Shown piece by piece: positions 29,612 to 40,190 of a DNA stretch of 64,000 nucleotides. How positions within the stretch are numbered: the stretch's first letter is position 1; each line of letters begins with the position of its first letter. Origin of the DNA: Lysobacter enzymogenes. GTDB lineage: Bacteria; Pseudomonadota; Gammaproteobacteria; Xanthomonadales; Xanthomonadaceae. Position numbers and translations under genes: made by a program. The notes below the pieces were generated by a model that saw nothing but the letters and a program-made list of their open reading frames with translations, ran no database searches and was not told the origin of the DNA. The stretch covers positions 779,008-843,007 of the forward strand of contig NZ_FNOG01000001.1 of NCBI RefSeq assembly GCF_900106525.1, given 5' to 3'.

Positions 29612-30010
29612 ATGCTCGACGAGGTTCGTAGCGGCAGCCTCGATGGTCTCAGGGTCATGGTGATCGACGATTCCAAGACCATCCGTCGAACCGCCGAGAC
29701 GCTGTTGAAGCGCGAAGGATGCGAGGTGGTCACGGCCATCGACGGATTCGAAGCGTTGGCCAAGATCGCCGACCAACAGCCGCAGATCATTTTCGTGGAT
29801 ATCATGATGCCGCGTCTGGACGGCTATCAGACGTGCGCGCTCATCAAGAACAATCAATTGTTCAAGGGCACGCCGGTCATCATGCTGTCCTCCAAGGATG
29901 GGCTGTTCGACAAGGCGCGGGGCCGCATCGTCGGTTCCGAGCAATACCTGACCAAGCCATTCACGCGCGAGGAGCTCCTCGACGCGATCCGCAAGCACGT
30001 ACACGCCTGA
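29612..30010 (+). CDS. pilG: PilG, twitching-motility response regulator
   Basis: This 132-residue single-domain CheY-like receiver of the Pil-Chp system is phosphorylated by ChpA and favours pilus extension. Acidic pocket residues lie in VMVIDDSKTIRR, the phospho-acceptor Asp63 in FVDIMMPRLDGYQ, Ser/Thr in MLSSKDG and Lys in YLTKPFTREELL. I chose ATG 29612 over a TTG 21 bp upstream because the family N-terminus begins there and GGGGATACAAAG precedes it. It is the first gene of the cluster, and pilH follows after 19 bp. Confidence 0.95.
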   Translation: MLDEVRSGSLDGLRVMVIDDSKTIRRTAETLLKREGCEVVTAIDGFEALAKIADQQPQIIFVDIMMPRLDGYQTCALIKNNQLFKGTPVIMLSSKDGLFDKARGRIVGSEQYLTKPFTREELLDAIRKHVHA

Positions 30011-30029
30011 CCGGGGGGTAGGGCACACC

Positions 30030-30395
30030 ATGGCACGCATCCTGCTTATCGAGGACTCGCCGACGGATACCGCGGTGTTGACCCAACTGCTGCAACGCAA
30101 CGGTCACGAGGTGTTCGCCGCGGGCAGTGCCGAGGACGGAATCGAAGCGGCCAAGCGCGAGCTGCCCGACCTGGTGATGATGGACGTGGTGCTGCCGGGC
30201 ATGAACGGCTTCCAGGCCACCCGTGCGCTGAGCCGGGACGAGCAGACCAAGCAGATCCCGGTGCTGATCGTCAGCACCAAGGGCATGGAGACCGATCGCG
30301 CCTGGGGCATGCGCCAGGGCGCGCGCGACTACATCGTCAAACCCCCGCGCGAGGACGATCTGATCGCGCGGATCAAAGAATTGCTGGATAAGTGA
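30030..30395 (+). CDS. pilH: PilH, twitching-motility response regulator
   Basis: This 121-residue CheY-like receiver is the second regulator of Pil-Chp. It starts MARILLIEDSPTDTAVL, with the phospho-acceptor Asp52 in VMMDVVLPGMNGFQATRAL, IVSTKGMETDRAWGMRQGA and YIVKPPREDDL. In Pseudomonas PilH is linked to pilus retraction or acts as a phosphate sink for ChpA. It lies 19 bp after pilG and 4 bp before pilI. TGGCACG at the ATG is preceded by GGGGGTAGGGC, a Shine-Dalgarno-like run. Confidence 0.95.
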   Translation: MARILLIEDSPTDTAVLTQLLQRNGHEVFAAGSAEDGIEAAKRELPDLVMMDVVLPGMNGFQATRALSRDEQTKQIPVLIVSTKGMETDRAWGMRQGARDYIVKPPREDDLIARIKELLDK

Positions 30396-30399
30396 AACG

Positions 30400-30945
30400 A
30401 TGATTTTGAAGACGCCGTTCGATGTGCTGAGCGATTACGAGCGCCGTTCGCTGGCGCACGTGGCCGGTCTGCCCGAACAGCTCGACGCGCCCGGCCTGTG
30501 GCGCGGCGTCGGCTACCGCATCGGCGCGCGCCGGCTCGCCTCGACCTTCGCCGAGGTGGTGGAAATCCTCTCGCTGCCGCAGGTCACCCAGGTGCCCGGG
30601 GCGCAGCCGTGGATGCTCGGGGTGGCCAACGTGCGCGGCAGCCTGCTGCCGATCGTCGACCTCAAGCAGTTCCTGGAGGGCGAGCGCACCGTGCTGCACG
30701 AAGGCCAGCGCATCTTGCTGGTGCGCCAGCCCGGCGGCGACGTCGCGGTGCTGATCGACGAGCTGTTCGGCCAACGCAGCTTCCACGAGCACAACCTGCT
30801 CGACCTGGACCAGGCGCAGGCGCTGACCTCGGGCCGTTACGCCAACTTCGTCGAGCGCGCCTACCGCGTGGACGACCACGCCTGGGGCGTCTTCAGCCTC
30901 GAGCGCCTGGCCCGCACCCCCGAATTCCGACAAGCAGCGGCCTGA
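30400..30945 (+). CDS. pilI: PilI, CheW-like coupling protein
   Basis: This 181-residue CheW-domain adaptor links the receptor PilJ to the kinase ChpA at the inner membrane. [20 protein letters not shown] starts the domain. [20 protein letters not shown] and IVDLKQFL are classic CheW motifs, followed by [20 protein letters not shown]. The length is close to Pseudomonas PilI (178). It begins 4 bp after pilH and ends 55 bp before pilJ, so it is cotranscribed. Confidence 0.93.
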   Translation: MILKTPFDVLSDYERRSLAHVAGLPEQLDAPGLWRGVGYRIGARRLASTFAEVVEILSLPQVTQVPGAQPWMLGVANVRGSLLPIVDLKQFLEGERTVLHEGQRILLVRQPGGDVAVLIDELFGQRSFHEHNLLDLDQAQALTSGRYANFVERAYRVDDHAWGVFSLERLARTPEFRQAAA

Positions 30946-31000
30946 CGCAGCCGCTTCCTCCAACAAGACCGCACGCACGTACACCCGAGGTTCCCGAACC

Positions 31001-33019
31001 ATGAGCACTGTGATGGACAACGCCGGCAAGAGCCGCATGCTGGGCGCCAATACCTGGCTGATCGTGCTGGGCATATCGGTGTTGGTGTTCGGCCTCAACA
31101 CCGGCTATGCGACCTGGCAGGCCGCGCGCCTGGGCGGCGCCAGCTCGGCGGCCTCGCGCTTGCAGGTGAACTCGCAGAAGCTCGCGGTGCAGGCGCGCGA
31201 AGCGGTCGGCGGCAACAAGGACGCGTTCGCCGCGTTCAAGACCACCAAGTCGGCCATCGACGGCGACATCAAGTCGCTCAACGACAACTACGGCAACACC
31301 GCCAACGTGTCCGGCCCGATCGAGACGGCGACCAAGACCTGGGAGCCGATGGGCAAGAGCTCCGACCAGGTGCTCGCCTCGGAGAAGGCGGTGCTGGCGC
31401 TGGCGACCAACGCCGACAGCTTCTCCGGCCGCGTGCCGCAGCTGCAGGCGCGCCTGGACGAACTGGTGCGCGCGATGTCGGCCTCCGGCTCGCCGTCCTC
31501 GCAGGTCTACATCGCCCTGCGCCAGATGGTGCTGTCGGCGACCATGGCCCGCCGCATCACCGAAATCCGCGCCGGCGGCAGCGGCGCCGGCATGGCCGGC
31601 GAAGCGCTCGGCCGCGACGCGATCGTGTTCGGCAACATCCTCACCGGCCTGCGCAAGGGCGACTCGTCCTTCGGCGTCAACGCCCTGGGCAACGGCGGCG
31701 CGCTGGCCGCGCTCGGCCAGGCCGAGGCGCTGTGGCTGGAGATGAAGAAGGACCTCGACGCGATCTCGGCCAGCTCCAAGGACCTGTTCCAGGCCCAGGC
31801 CGCGGCCGAATCGATCACCGGCGGCTCGGACAAGATGCTCGCCGACAGCCAGTCGCTGTTCTCGGCGCTGACCTCGTTCGGCTCGATGAGCGACACCAGC
31901 ATCCTGGGCAACATCTGGGTCTCGATCATCTCCGGCCTGGGCGCGCTGGTCGCGATCGCCGGCTTGCTGTTCTCGCTGAACTACGCCCAGCAGCGCCGCT
32001 ACCAGACCACCAAGGAACTCAACGACCGAAACCAGGAGGCGATCATGCGCCTGCTGGACGAAATGGGTTCGCTCGCGGAAGGCGACCTGACGGTGAAGGC
32101 CACCGTCACCGAGGACATGACCGGCGCGATCGCCGACTCGATCAACTTCGCGGTCGAACAGCTGCGCAGCCTGGTGCAGACGATTACCGACACCTCGGTG
32201 CAGGTCGCCTCCAGCGCGCAGGAAACCCAGGCCACCGCGATGCACCTGGCCGAGGCGGCCGAACACCAGGCGCAGGAGATCAACTCCGCGTCCGACCGCA
32301 TCAGCGAAATCGCGGCCTCGATCGACCAGGTGTCGAAGAACTCGGCCGAGTCGGCCGACGTGGCGCAGCGCTCGGTGCAGATCGCGACCAAGGGCGCGGG
32401 CGTGGTGCGGCAGACGATTCAAGGCATGGACTCGATCCGCGATCAGATCCAGGAGACCTCCAAGCGAATCAAGCGCCTGGGCGAGAGCTCGCAGGAAATC
32501 GGCTCGATCGTGGAACTGATCAACGACATCTCCGAACAGACCAACATCCTCGCGCTCAACGCGGCGATCCAGGCGGCATCGGCGGGCGAAGCGGGTCGAG
32601 GCTTCGCGGTGGTGGCCGACGAAGTGCAGCGACTGGCGGAACGCGCGTCCAACGCAACCAAGCGAATCGAGACGCTGGTCCAGACAATTCAGTCCGACAC
32701 CAACGAAGCTGTCAGCTCGATGGAACAGACGACCTCCGAAGTGGTCGCCGGCGCGCGCCTGGCCGAGGACGCCGGCACCGCGCTGGGCGAGATCGAAAAG
32801 GTGTCGTCGGACTTGTCGAACCTGATTCAGGGCATTTCCAGCGCCGCGCAGCAGCAGTCCAGCGCAGCCTCGAACATCACCCAGACGATGAACACCATTC
32901 AGCAGATCACCTCGCAGACCTCGCAGGGCGCCAACCAGACCGCCGCGTCGATTGGAAACCTCGCGCAGTTGGCGGCGGACCTGCGCCGTTCGGTGGCCGA
33001 CTTCAAGCTGCCGGCCTGA
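31001..33019 (+). CDS. pilJ: PilJ, methyl-accepting chemoreceptor of the Pil-Chp system
   Basis: This 672-residue membrane receptor has two transmembrane helices: [20 protein letters not shown] near residue 25 and [20 protein letters not shown] near 310. They flank a periplasmic PilJ domain. A HAMP-like segment ([20 protein letters not shown]) and a long cytoplasmic coiled coil follow. The signalling tip reads [20 protein letters not shown] with [18 protein letters not shown]. In P. aeruginosa it senses surface contact or pilin. The gene is followed by an 11-bp perfect inverted repeat and then, after 175 bp, chpA, with no pilK methyltransferase in between. Possible methylation Gln/Glu sites remain in the coiled coil but would have no dedicated enzyme here. 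Confidence 0.95.
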   Translation: MSTVMDNAGKSRMLGANTWLIVLGISVLVFGLNTGYATWQAARLGGASSAASRLQVNSQKLAVQAREAVGGNKDAFAAFKTTKSAIDGDIKSLNDNYGNTANVSGPIETATKTWEPMGKSSDQVLASEKAVLALATNADSFSGRVPQLQARLDELVRAMSASGSPSSQVYIALRQMVLSATMARRITEIRAGGSGAGMAGEALGRDAIVFGNILTGLRKGDSSFGVNALGNGGALAALGQAEALWLEMKKDLDAISASSKDLFQAQAAAESITGGSDKMLADSQSLFSALTSFGSMSDTSILGNIWVSIISGLGALVAIAGLLFSLNYAQQRRYQTTKELNDRNQEAIMRLLDEMGSLAEGDLTVKATVTEDMTGAIADSINFAVEQLRSLVQTITDTSVQVASSAQETQATAMHLAEAAEHQAQEINSASDRISEIAASIDQVSKNSAESADVAQRSVQIATKGAGVVRQTIQGMDSIRDQIQETSKRIKRLGESSQEIGSIVELINDISEQTNILALNAAIQAASAGEAGRGFAVVADEVQRLAERASNATKRIETLVQTIQSDTNEAVSSMEQTTSEVVAGARLAEDAGTALGEIEKVSSDLSNLIQGISSAAQQQSSAASNITQTMNTIQQITSQTSQGANQTAASIGNLAQLAADLRRSVADFKLPA

Positions 33020-33028
33020 GCGCGGGCA

Positions 33029-33084
33029 GGAGCCGCTTGAAGCGCAGGCGTGGCAGGTGCAGGGCGGCAGCGGCAAGCGGCTCC
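33029..33084 (+). terminator. Hairpin after pilJ (possible attenuator)
   Basis: Perfect 11-bp arms GGAGCCGCTTG (33029-33039) and CAAGCGGCTCC (33074-33084) enclose a 34-bp G-rich loop. They lie 10 bp after the pilJ stop and 111 bp before chpA. No T-run follows, so it is better read as an RNA-stability or attenuation element than a full terminator. Confidence 0.5.
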
Positions 33085-33194
33085 GGAACAGACATACGGA
33101 ATAGGGTTGTACCGAGGATGAAGCGTCCGACACATCGCTGGCTGAGCCACGCCCCGCGTCTCCGACGCGGCCGCGCCGACGGGCGGAGCGCGCC

Positions 33195-36100
33195 ATGACC
33201 GCCCTGCGCGAAGCGATCGACACCACCACGCTGGGCTGGATCAAGCCCGAGCTGGACGAAACCCTGCGCCAGGCGCGCCAGGAGATCGAGGCGTTCGCCG
33301 AAGATCCCGCCGACGCCGCGCGCATGCGCGTATGCGCGAACCACCTGCACCAGGTGCACGGCACCTTGCGCATGGTCGAGCTGTACGCCCCGGCGATGGT
33401 CGCCGAGGAAATGGAGCGGCTGGCGCTGGCCCTGCAGCAGGGCAGCGTGCACGACCGCGACGAAGCCTGCGCGGCGCTGATGCGCGGCGTGGTGCTGCTG
33501 CCGGATTACCTGGAACGCCTGCAAGGCGGCCACCGCGACATCCCGATCGTGCTGCTGCCGCTGCTCAACGAGCTGCGCGCCACCCGCGGCGAATCCGGGC
33601 TCAACGAAAGCGTGCTGTTCGCGCCGAACCTCGACCGTCCGCTGCCGGCGCACCTGCCGCCGCCGCTGCCGGTCGGCGCGGCCGGCGGCCGCAACGCCAG
33701 CGCGCCGCATCTGGCCTCGCTGCGCGAAGCGCTGAGCGCGTGGCCGGAAGACGGCGCGCCGGGCAAGGCCGTGCAACTGGCCGCGGCCATCGACGGCCTG
33801 CTCGCCGAAGCCGTGCTGGAACCGGTGCGGCGCATGCTGTGGGTGGCTTCGGCTGTGGCCCACGCGGTGCGCGACGGCGCCCTGCCGCCGACCCGCGCGC
33901 TGCGCCAGGCCTTCGGCGGGGTCGAGCGCGAAGCGCGGCAGATGCTGTCCGACGACGGCTTCAGCGCGCCGCGCGGCGAGCCCGCGGCCGAGCCGACCCG
34001 GCAACTGCTCTATCACGTCGCCCACAGCGACGGCCGCCACCCGGCCCTGGACGACCTGCGCCAGACCTTCGAACTCGCCGCGCACCTGCCCAGCGAATCC
34101 GAACTCGAACACGCCCGCGGCAGCCTCAGCGGCCGCAACCGCGCGCTGCTCGACACCGTCGCCGCGGCGATCAAGGAAGACCTGCTGCGGGTCAAGGACG
34201 CGCTCGACCTGCACCTGCGCACCAACCAGACCGACCCGGGCGAACTGCGCCCGCAGGTCGAAGCCCTGGCGCGGGTCAGCGACACCCTCGGCATGATGGG
34301 ACTGGGCATGGCCCGCACCGTCGTGCTGCAGCAGCGCGACGCCATGAACGACATCGTCGACGGCCGCCGCGCCGCCGACGAAGGCACCCTGCTCGATGTG
34401 GCCGGCGCGCTGCTGTACGTGGACGCCTCGCTCGACGACCAGGTCAGCCGCCTCGGCCTGCCCGACGAGAAGGGCGACGAGGACCTGCTTGCCGGCGAGG
34501 CGCGCAAGGTGCTCGACGTGGTCGCGCGCGAAGCCATCGCCAACTTCGGCGACGCCCGCCAGTCCTTCGTCGCCTTCGTCGAAACCAAGTGGGATCACGA
34601 AGAACTCAGCGAAGTGCCGCGCGTGCTCGACGAAGTCGCCGGCGCCTTGCGCATGATCGAGCTGCCGCTGGCCGCCGATTACCTCACCGGGGTCAAGCGC
34701 TACACCGAAGTCGAACTGATCGGCCGCCGCCGCGTGCCCAGCGGCCAGCAGCTCGACACCCTGGCCGATGCGTTGGCCAGCCTGGAGTACTACCTCGAAG
34801 CGCTGCGCGAGCAGCGCCCGAACCGCGACGACATCCTCGACATCGCCCGCCAGAGCCTGGAAGCGCTGCGTTATTGGCCGCTGCCGGACGTGGTCCGGGT
34901 CGAGCCGGCCGCCGCGCCGGCCGACGTCGCGCCGGCGCAGGACGCCGCCGCGGTCGCGCCCGCCGCGTCCGAGCCCAGCGCCGAAGCGCCGGCCGCGCAG
35001 ACGCCGCCGCAGATTCCGGTCGCGCCCGAGTGGGGCCTGGCCGACATCGAAGCGCCGCAGCGCGCCGACGGCGAGCCGCGCGCGCTCGACGCCGAGCACG
35101 GCGCCGCCCAGTACACCTCGGCGTTCGACGCCGATCCGTCGCGGCCGCCGGCCGCCGAACCGGCCGACCTCACCGAGCGCGTTTCCGGCGGTCTGGTCAA
35201 CACCGCGCTGGTCGAAGCGGTGCCGTCGGCGCCGCCGTCGTTCCTGATCCCGTCCGGAGGCGCCAACGGCGGCTTCGAACAGGTCGACGACATCGACGAC
35301 GAAGTGCGCGAGATCTTCCTGGAGGAATTCGAGGAAGAGATCGGCAACCTCGAACAACTGCTGCCGGCCTGGCGCGAAGCGCCGGACGATCTGGCCCGCG
35401 TGCAGCCGGTGCGGCGCGTCTTCCACACCCTCAAGGGCAGCGGCCGCCTGGTCGGCGCCAAGACCCTGGGCGAGTTCAGCTGGAAGATCGAAAACCTGCT
35501 CAACCGCGTACGCGAGCACGGCCGCGTCGCCAGCCCGGAAGTGCTGGACCTGGTCGACCACGCCTATCGCGCGCTGCCGAGCTTCTACGCCGCGCTGCGC
35601 AACGAAGCGCCGCTGAGCGTCGACATCGCCGGCATGGAAGCGCACGCCGACCTGCTCGCCAGCGGTGAGGAAGCGTTCTATCAGCCGCCGGCCGCGCCGT
35701 CGGCGCAGGCCGCGGCCGACGCCGCGATCGAACAAGCCGCCGAAGCTGCGAAGCCCGTCGCGGCCGGCCCGTACGTGCCGGCTTCGGTCGATCCGGTGCT
35801 GCTGGAAATCCTCGACGGCGAAGTCGCCGGCCACCTGGTCACGATCGAATCCTGGCTGGACGCCTCGCGCGTGCAGCCGCAGCCGGCCAACGACGCGCTG
35901 CAGCGCTCGATCCACACCATGAACGGCGCCTTCGCGATGACCGAAGTGCCGGTCATCACCGACGTCACCGGTCCCACCGAAGCCTACGTCAAGCGCCTGC
36001 TCGCCAGCGGCGCGCCGGCCAGCGCCGAGGGCGTGGCGGCGATGGGCGCGGTCGCCGCGGCGATCCGCACCACGATCGAAGCATTGAAGTCGGCCAGCCC

Positions 36101-39100
36101 GCACGTGCCGATGTTCCTCGGCCTGCCCGAGCGCCTCGCCGCGCTGCGCGACAGCCTGCCGGACGCGCGCGCGCCGATGCCGGTCGACGAGCTCGACCTC
36201 GACGACGCGCCGGCCATCGGCCAGGGCGTGGTCGAACTCAGCGCCAACGACCTCAGCGCGTTCCAGGGCGAAGGCCTGGGCACCGCCGACGTGCCGGTCG
36301 GCCGCAGCGACGGCCGTCGCACGTCCGAGTTCACCATCGATTTCGCTTCGTTCGCCGGCTCGCTGGGCCAGAGCGACCAGACGCGCGCGCGCGCCGAACG
36401 CGAAGCGGCAGAGAAGGCCGCGGCCGAACGCGCCGAAGCCGAGCGCATCGCGGCCGAGAAAGCCGAAGCGGAGCGTGTGGAAGCCGAACGTCTCGCCGCC
36501 GAACAGGCCGAAGCGGAACGTCTGGAAGCCGAGCGCCTCGCGGCCGAGCAAGCCGAAGCGGAACGTCTGGAAGCCGAACGCGTCGCGGCCGAGCAGGCCG
36601 AAGCGGAGCGTCTGGAAGCCGAACGCGTCGCCGCCGAGCAGGCCGAAGCGGAGCGTCTGGAAGCCGAACGCGTCGCCGCCGAGCAAGCCGAAGCGGAACG
36701 TCTGGAAGCCGAACGCCTCGCCGCCGAACAGGCCGAAGCGGAGCGTCTGGAAGCCGAACGCGTCGCCGCCGAGCAGGCCGAAGCGGAGCGTCTGGAAGCC
36801 GAACGCGTCGCCGCCGAGCAGGCCGAAGCGGAGCGTTTGGAAGCCGAACGCGTCGCCGCCGAGCAGGACGAAGCGGAGCGCTTGGAAGCAGAACGCCTCG
36901 CCGCCGAACAAGCCGAAGCCGAGCGCCTGGAAGCCGAGCGCATCGCCACCGAGCAGGCCGAAGCGGAGCGCCTGGAAGCCGAGCGCCTCGCCGCCGAGCA
37001 AGCCGAAACGGAACGCCTGGAAGCCGAACGCGTCGCCGCCGAACAAGCCGAAGCCGAGCGCCTGGAAGCCGAACGCCTCGCCGCCGAACAGGCCGAAGCG
37101 GAACGTGCCGAAGCCGAACGCCTCGTCGCCGAGCGCACCGTCGCCGAACAGGCCGAAGCCGAACGCCTGGAAGCCGAGCGCCTCGCCGAAGAGGAGCGCC
37201 AGGAGTACGCGCGCCTGGAAGCGCAGTACGCCGCCGAGGCCGAAGCCGAACGTCTGGCGGCCGAGCAAGCCGAAGCCGCGCGCCTCGCCGCCGAACAGGC
37301 CGAAGTCGAGCGTCTGGAAGCCGAACGCCTCGCCGCTGAGCAGGCCGAAGCCGAGCGCCTGGAAGCCGAACGCCTCGCCGCCGAGCAAGCCGAAGCCGAG
37401 CGCCTGGAAGCCGAGCGCGTCGCTGCGGAACAAGCCGAAGCCGAACGCCTGGAAGCCGAGCGCGTCGCCGCCGAGCAAGCCGAAGCCGAGCGCCTGGAAG
37501 CCGAACGCGTCGCCGCCGAGCAAGCCGAAACCGAACGCCTGGAAGCCGAACGCCTCGCCGCCGAGAAGGCCGAAGCCGAACGCCTGGAATACGAACGCCT
37601 CGAAGCCGACTACGCCGCCGAGCGTCTGGCCCGCGAGCACAGCGACGAACCGGCGAACCTCGACGGCATGCGCGTGGACGCGCAGCCGGCCGACACCGCC
37701 GCCAACGACGAAGCCGAACCCGCGGTCGCCGCGAGCGGCGCTGCGGTGTCCGGCTCCAACATCGCCGGCGTGTCCGCCGCGCTGGCCGCCGCGTTCGCCA
37801 AGGCCGCCAACGCCGATCCGGATCCGGACGACGCGCTGGACCTGAGCGAGCTCGATCCCGAACTGGTCGACATCTTCGTCGAAGAAGGCGGCGATCTGCT
37901 CGACCATTCCGACGGCCTGCTCGCGCAGCTGCGCGAAACGCCGGGCGAGCGCGAGTTGCTGGTCGGCATGCAGCGCGACCTGCACACCCTCAAGGGCGGC
38001 GCGCGCATGGCCGGCATCATGGCCGTGGGCGAACTCGGCCACGTCATGGAATCGCTGCTGGAAGCGGTGGTCGACCATCGCACCGAACTGGGCCGCGACA
38101 GCGTCGCCCTGCTCGAGCGCGGCTTCGACCGCCTGCACGCGATGGTCACCCGGGTCGGTCAGCGCAAGGCCATCGCCATGCCGACCGAGCTGATCGCGAT
38201 GTTCGAGGCGCGCTCGCGCGGCGAACTCACGATCGACGCCGGCGACACCGCCGCCGCGACCGCCGCGCCTGCGCAGCCCGAAGTCGACGAGAACGGCCTC
38301 AAGCCGCTGTCGGCGCCGATCCTCGAGCAGCCGCTGGGCGAAGACGACGACATCGGCGTGCGCGCGCCGCAGGAACAGGTGCGCATCCGCGCCGACCTGC
38401 TCGACCGCCTGGTCAACTACGCCGGCGAGGTCGCGATCTACCGCGCCCGCCTGGAGCAGCAGTTGGGCGCATTCCGCGGCGCGATCGCGGAAATGGCCCA
38501 GACCAACCTGCGCATGCGCGACCAGCTGCGCCGTCTGGAAATCGAAACCGAAGCGCAGATCATCGCGCGCTACCAGCGCGAGGGCGACTCGCCCGAGCAT
38601 TCGTTCGACCCGCTGGAGCTCGATCGCTTCTCGACCCTGCAGCAGCTCTCGCGCGCGCTGGCCGAATCGGCCGCCGACCAGAACAGCCTGCAGATCACCC
38701 TCGACGATCTGACCCGCCAGTACGAAACCCTGCTGCTGCAGCAGTCGCGGGTGAGCTCGGAGCTGCAGGAAGGCCTCATGCGCACGCGCATGGTGCCGTT
38801 CGATACGCTGCTGCCGCGCCTGCGCCGCGTGGTGCGCCAGGCTTCGAGCGAACTGGGCAAGCAGGTCGCGCTGAAGCTGGAAGGCACCCAGGGCGAACTC
38901 GACCGCAACGTGCTCGAGCGCATGACCGCGCCGCTGGAACACATGCTGCGCAACGCGGTCGCGCACGGCCTGGAAACCCCGGCCAAGCGCCGCGCCTCGG
39001 GCAAGACCGACGAAGGCACGGTGCGCATCGCGGTGCGCCGCGAAGGTTCGGAAGTCGTGCTGGAAGTCGCCGACGACGGCGCCGGCCTGGACCGCGCGGC

Positions 39101-40190
39101 GATCCGCCGTCGCGGCGAAGAGCGCGGGCTGGTGCGCAGCGATGCGGTGCTGTCCGACTCCGACCTGGACATGCTGATCCTGGAGCCGGGCTTCTCCACC
39201 GCCGACGAGGTCAGCCGCCTGGCCGGCCGCGGCGTCGGCATGGACGTGGTCGCCAGCGAAGTGCGCCAGCTCGGCGGCGCGCTCGACATCCAGTCCACGC
39301 CCGGTCAGGGCGTGCGCTTCACTCTGCGCCTGCCGCAGACGCTCGCGGTCACCCAGGCGGTGTTCGTGCGCATCGGCGACACCACCTTCGCCGTGCCGAT
39401 CGCCTCGGTGCGCGGCGTCGGCCGCCTGTCGCGCGACGTGCTCGACCAGGGCGAGGTGGCCTACCGCTACGGCGGCGAGGACTACCACGTCCACGACCTG
39501 GGCGTGCTGGTCGGCCACGCGCCGGCCAAGGCCGAAGGCCAGCTGCAGATGCCGTTGCTGCTGATCCGCTCGGGCGACCTGCGCGCGGCGGTATCGGTGG
39601 ACCAGGTCATCGGCAACCGCGAAATCGTGGTCAAGCCGGTCGGTCCGCAGATCGCTTCGGTGCCGGGCATCTTCGGCGCCACCATCATGGGCGACGGCCG
39701 CGTGGTGGTGATCCTCGACGTCGCCCCGCTGGTGCGCCGCCGCACCGCGCAGCTGCTGGACTTCGCCCAGAGCGCGCCGCCGCCGACGATGCACATGGAA
39801 GCGCGCAAGGTGCCGCTGGTGATGGTGGTCGACGACTCGGTCACCATGCGCAAGGTCACCGGTCGCGTGCTGGAGCGCCACAACTTCGAAGTGGCCACGG
39901 CGAAGGACGGCATCGACGCGCTGGAGCGCATGGCCGAGCGCGTGCCCGACCTGATGCTGCTCGACATCGAGATGCCGCGCATGGACGGCTACGAATTGGC
40001 CACCCAGATGAAGGCCGATCCGATCCTGCGCCATGTGCCGATCGTGATGATCACCTCGCGCAGCGGCGAGAAGCATCGTCAGCGCGCGTTCGAGATCGGC
40101 GTGGAACGCTATCTCGGCAAGCCTTACCAGGAGCCGGAATTGATCCGTAACGTATTCGAATTGCTGGGAATCGCGCGTCCCCATGTCTGA
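33195..40190 (+). CDS. chpA: ChpA, hybrid chemosensory kinase with multiple Hpt domains
   Basis: This 2331-residue hybrid kinase has several phosphotransfer segments. One, near His52, reads [10 protein letters not shown]. One has no His (Asp479, [10 protein letters not shown]). The others are FHTLKGSGR (His744), IHTMNGAFA (His907) and [10 protein letters not shown] (His1597). Residues about 1064-1482 form an extremely long charged coiled-coil repeat. The CheA kinase core follows: dimerisation [21 protein letters not shown]-box [11 protein letters not shown] (Asn1920), ADDGAGLD and [10 protein letters not shown] CheW-like domain and a C-terminal receiver (Asp2257, [11 protein letters not shown]) complete it. 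GGAG lies 6 bp before the ATG. The chpB-like gene overlaps its end. It phosphorylates PilG and PilH. The protein is larger than the usual family size only in part because of the repeat. Confidence 0.95.
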   Translation: MTALREAIDTTTLGWIKPELDETLRQARQEIEAFAEDPADAARMRVCANHLHQVHGTLRMVELYAPAMVAEEMERLALALQQGSVHDRDEACAALMRGVVLLPDYLERLQGGHRDIPIVLLPLLNELRATRGESGLNESVLFAPNLDRPLPAHLPPPLPVGAAGGRNASAPHLASLREALSAWPEDGAPGKAVQLAAAIDGLLAEAVLEPVRRMLWVASAVAHAVRDGALPPTRALRQAFGGVEREARQMLSDDGFSAPRGEPAAEPTRQLLYHVAHSDGRHPALDDLRQTFELAAHLPSESELEHARGSLSGRNRALLDTVAAAIKEDLLRVKDALDLHLRTNQTDPGELRPQVEALARVSDTLGMMGLGMARTVVLQQRDAMNDIVDGRRAADEGTLLDVAGALLYVDASLDDQVSRLGLPDEKGDEDLLAGEARKVLDVVAREAIANFGDARQSFVAFVETKWDHEELSEVPRVLDEVAGALRMIELPLAADYLTGVKRYTEVELIGRRRVPSGQQLDTLADALASLEYYLEALREQRPNRDDILDIARQSLEALRYWPLPDVVRVEPAAAPADVAPAQDAAAVAPAASEPSAEAPAAQTPPQIPVAPEWGLADIEAPQRADGEPRALDAEHGAAQYTSAFDADPSRPPAAEPADLTERVSGGLVNTALVEAVPSAPPSFLIPSGGANGGFEQVDDIDDEVREIFLEEFEEEIGNLEQLLPAWREAPDDLARVQPVRRVFHTLKGSGRLVGAKTLGEFSWKIENLLNRVREHGRVASPEVLDLVDHAYRALPSFYAALRNEAPLSVDIAGMEAHADLLASGEEAFYQPPAAPSAQAAADAAIEQAAEAAKPVAAGPYVPASVDPVLLEILDGEVAGHLVTIESWLDASRVQPQPANDALQRSIHTMNGAFAMTEVPVITDVTGPTEAYVKRLLASGAPASAEGVAAMGAVAAAIRTTIEALKSASPHVPMFLGLPERLAALRDSLPDARAPMPVDELDLDDAPAIGQGVVELSANDLSAFQGEGLGTADVPVGRSDGRRTSEFTIDFASFAGSLGQSDQTRARAEREAAEKAAAERAEAERIAAEKAEAERVEAERLAAEQAEAERLEAERLAAEQAEAERLEAERVAAEQAEAERLEAERVAAEQAEAERLEAERVAAEQAEAERLEAERLAAEQAEAERLEAERVAAEQAEAERLEAERVAAEQAEAERLEAERVAAEQDEAERLEAERLAAEQAEAERLEAERIATEQAEAERLEAERLAAEQAETERLEAERVAAEQAEAERLEAERLAAEQAEAERAEAERLVAERTVAEQAEAERLEAERLAEEERQEYARLEAQYAAEAEAERLAAEQAEAARLAAEQAEVERLEAERLAAEQAEAERLEAERLAAEQAEAERLEAERVAAEQAEAERLEAERVAAEQAEAERLEAERVAAEQAETERLEAERLAAEKAEAERLEYERLEADYAAERLAREHSDEPANLDGMRVDAQPADTAANDEAEPAVAASGAAVSGSNIAGVSAALAAAFAKAANADPDPDDALDLSELDPELVDIFVEEGGDLLDHSDGLLAQLRETPGERELLVGMQRDLHTLKGGARMAGIMAVGELGHVMESLLEAVVDHRTELGRDSVALLERGFDRLHAMVTRVGQRKAIAMPTELIAMFEARSRGELTIDAGDTAAATAAPAQPEVDENGLKPLSAPILEQPLGEDDDIGVRAPQEQVRIRADLLDRLVNYAGEVAIYRARLEQQLGAFRGAIAEMAQTNLRMRDQLRRLEIETEAQIIARYQREGDSPEHSFDPLELDRFSTLQQLSRALAESAADQNSLQITLDDLTRQYETLLLQQSRVSSELQEGLMRTRMVPFDTLLPRLRRVVRQASSELGKQVALKLEGTQGELDRNVLERMTAPLEHMLRNAVAHGLETPAKRRASGKTDEGTVRIAVRREGSEVVLEVADDGAGLDRAAIRRRGEERGLVRSDAVLSDSDLDMLILEPGFSTADEVSRLAGRGVGMDVVASEVRQLGGALDIQSTPGQGVRFTLRLPQTLAVTQAVFVRIGDTTFAVPIASVRGVGRLSRDVLDQGEVAYRYGGEDYHVHDLGVLVGHAPAKAEGQLQMPLLLIRSGDLRAAVSVDQVIGNREIVVKPVGPQIASVPGIFGATIMGDGRVVVILDVAPLVRRRTAQLLDFAQSAPPPTMHMEARKVPLVMVVDDSVTMRKVTGRVLERHNFEVATAKDGIDALERMAERVPDLMLLDIEMPRMDGYELATQMKADPILRHVPIVMITSRSGEKHRQRAFEIGVERYLGKPYQEPELIRNVFELLGIARPHV
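36424..37620 (+). repeat. Coding tandem repeat in chpA (15-residue coiled-coil unit)
   Basis: A 45-bp coding unit encoding about [15 protein letters not shown] recurs roughly 25 times with small changes (Val, Leu or Ile at one position; Glu, Gln or Lys at another). Some copies are nearly identical at DNA level, others differ by synonymous changes, so slippage and purifying selection both act. Alternating Glu and Arg makes a charged alpha-helical rod. The unit is broken near 37195-37260 by [20 protein letters not shown]. Confidence 0.9.
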
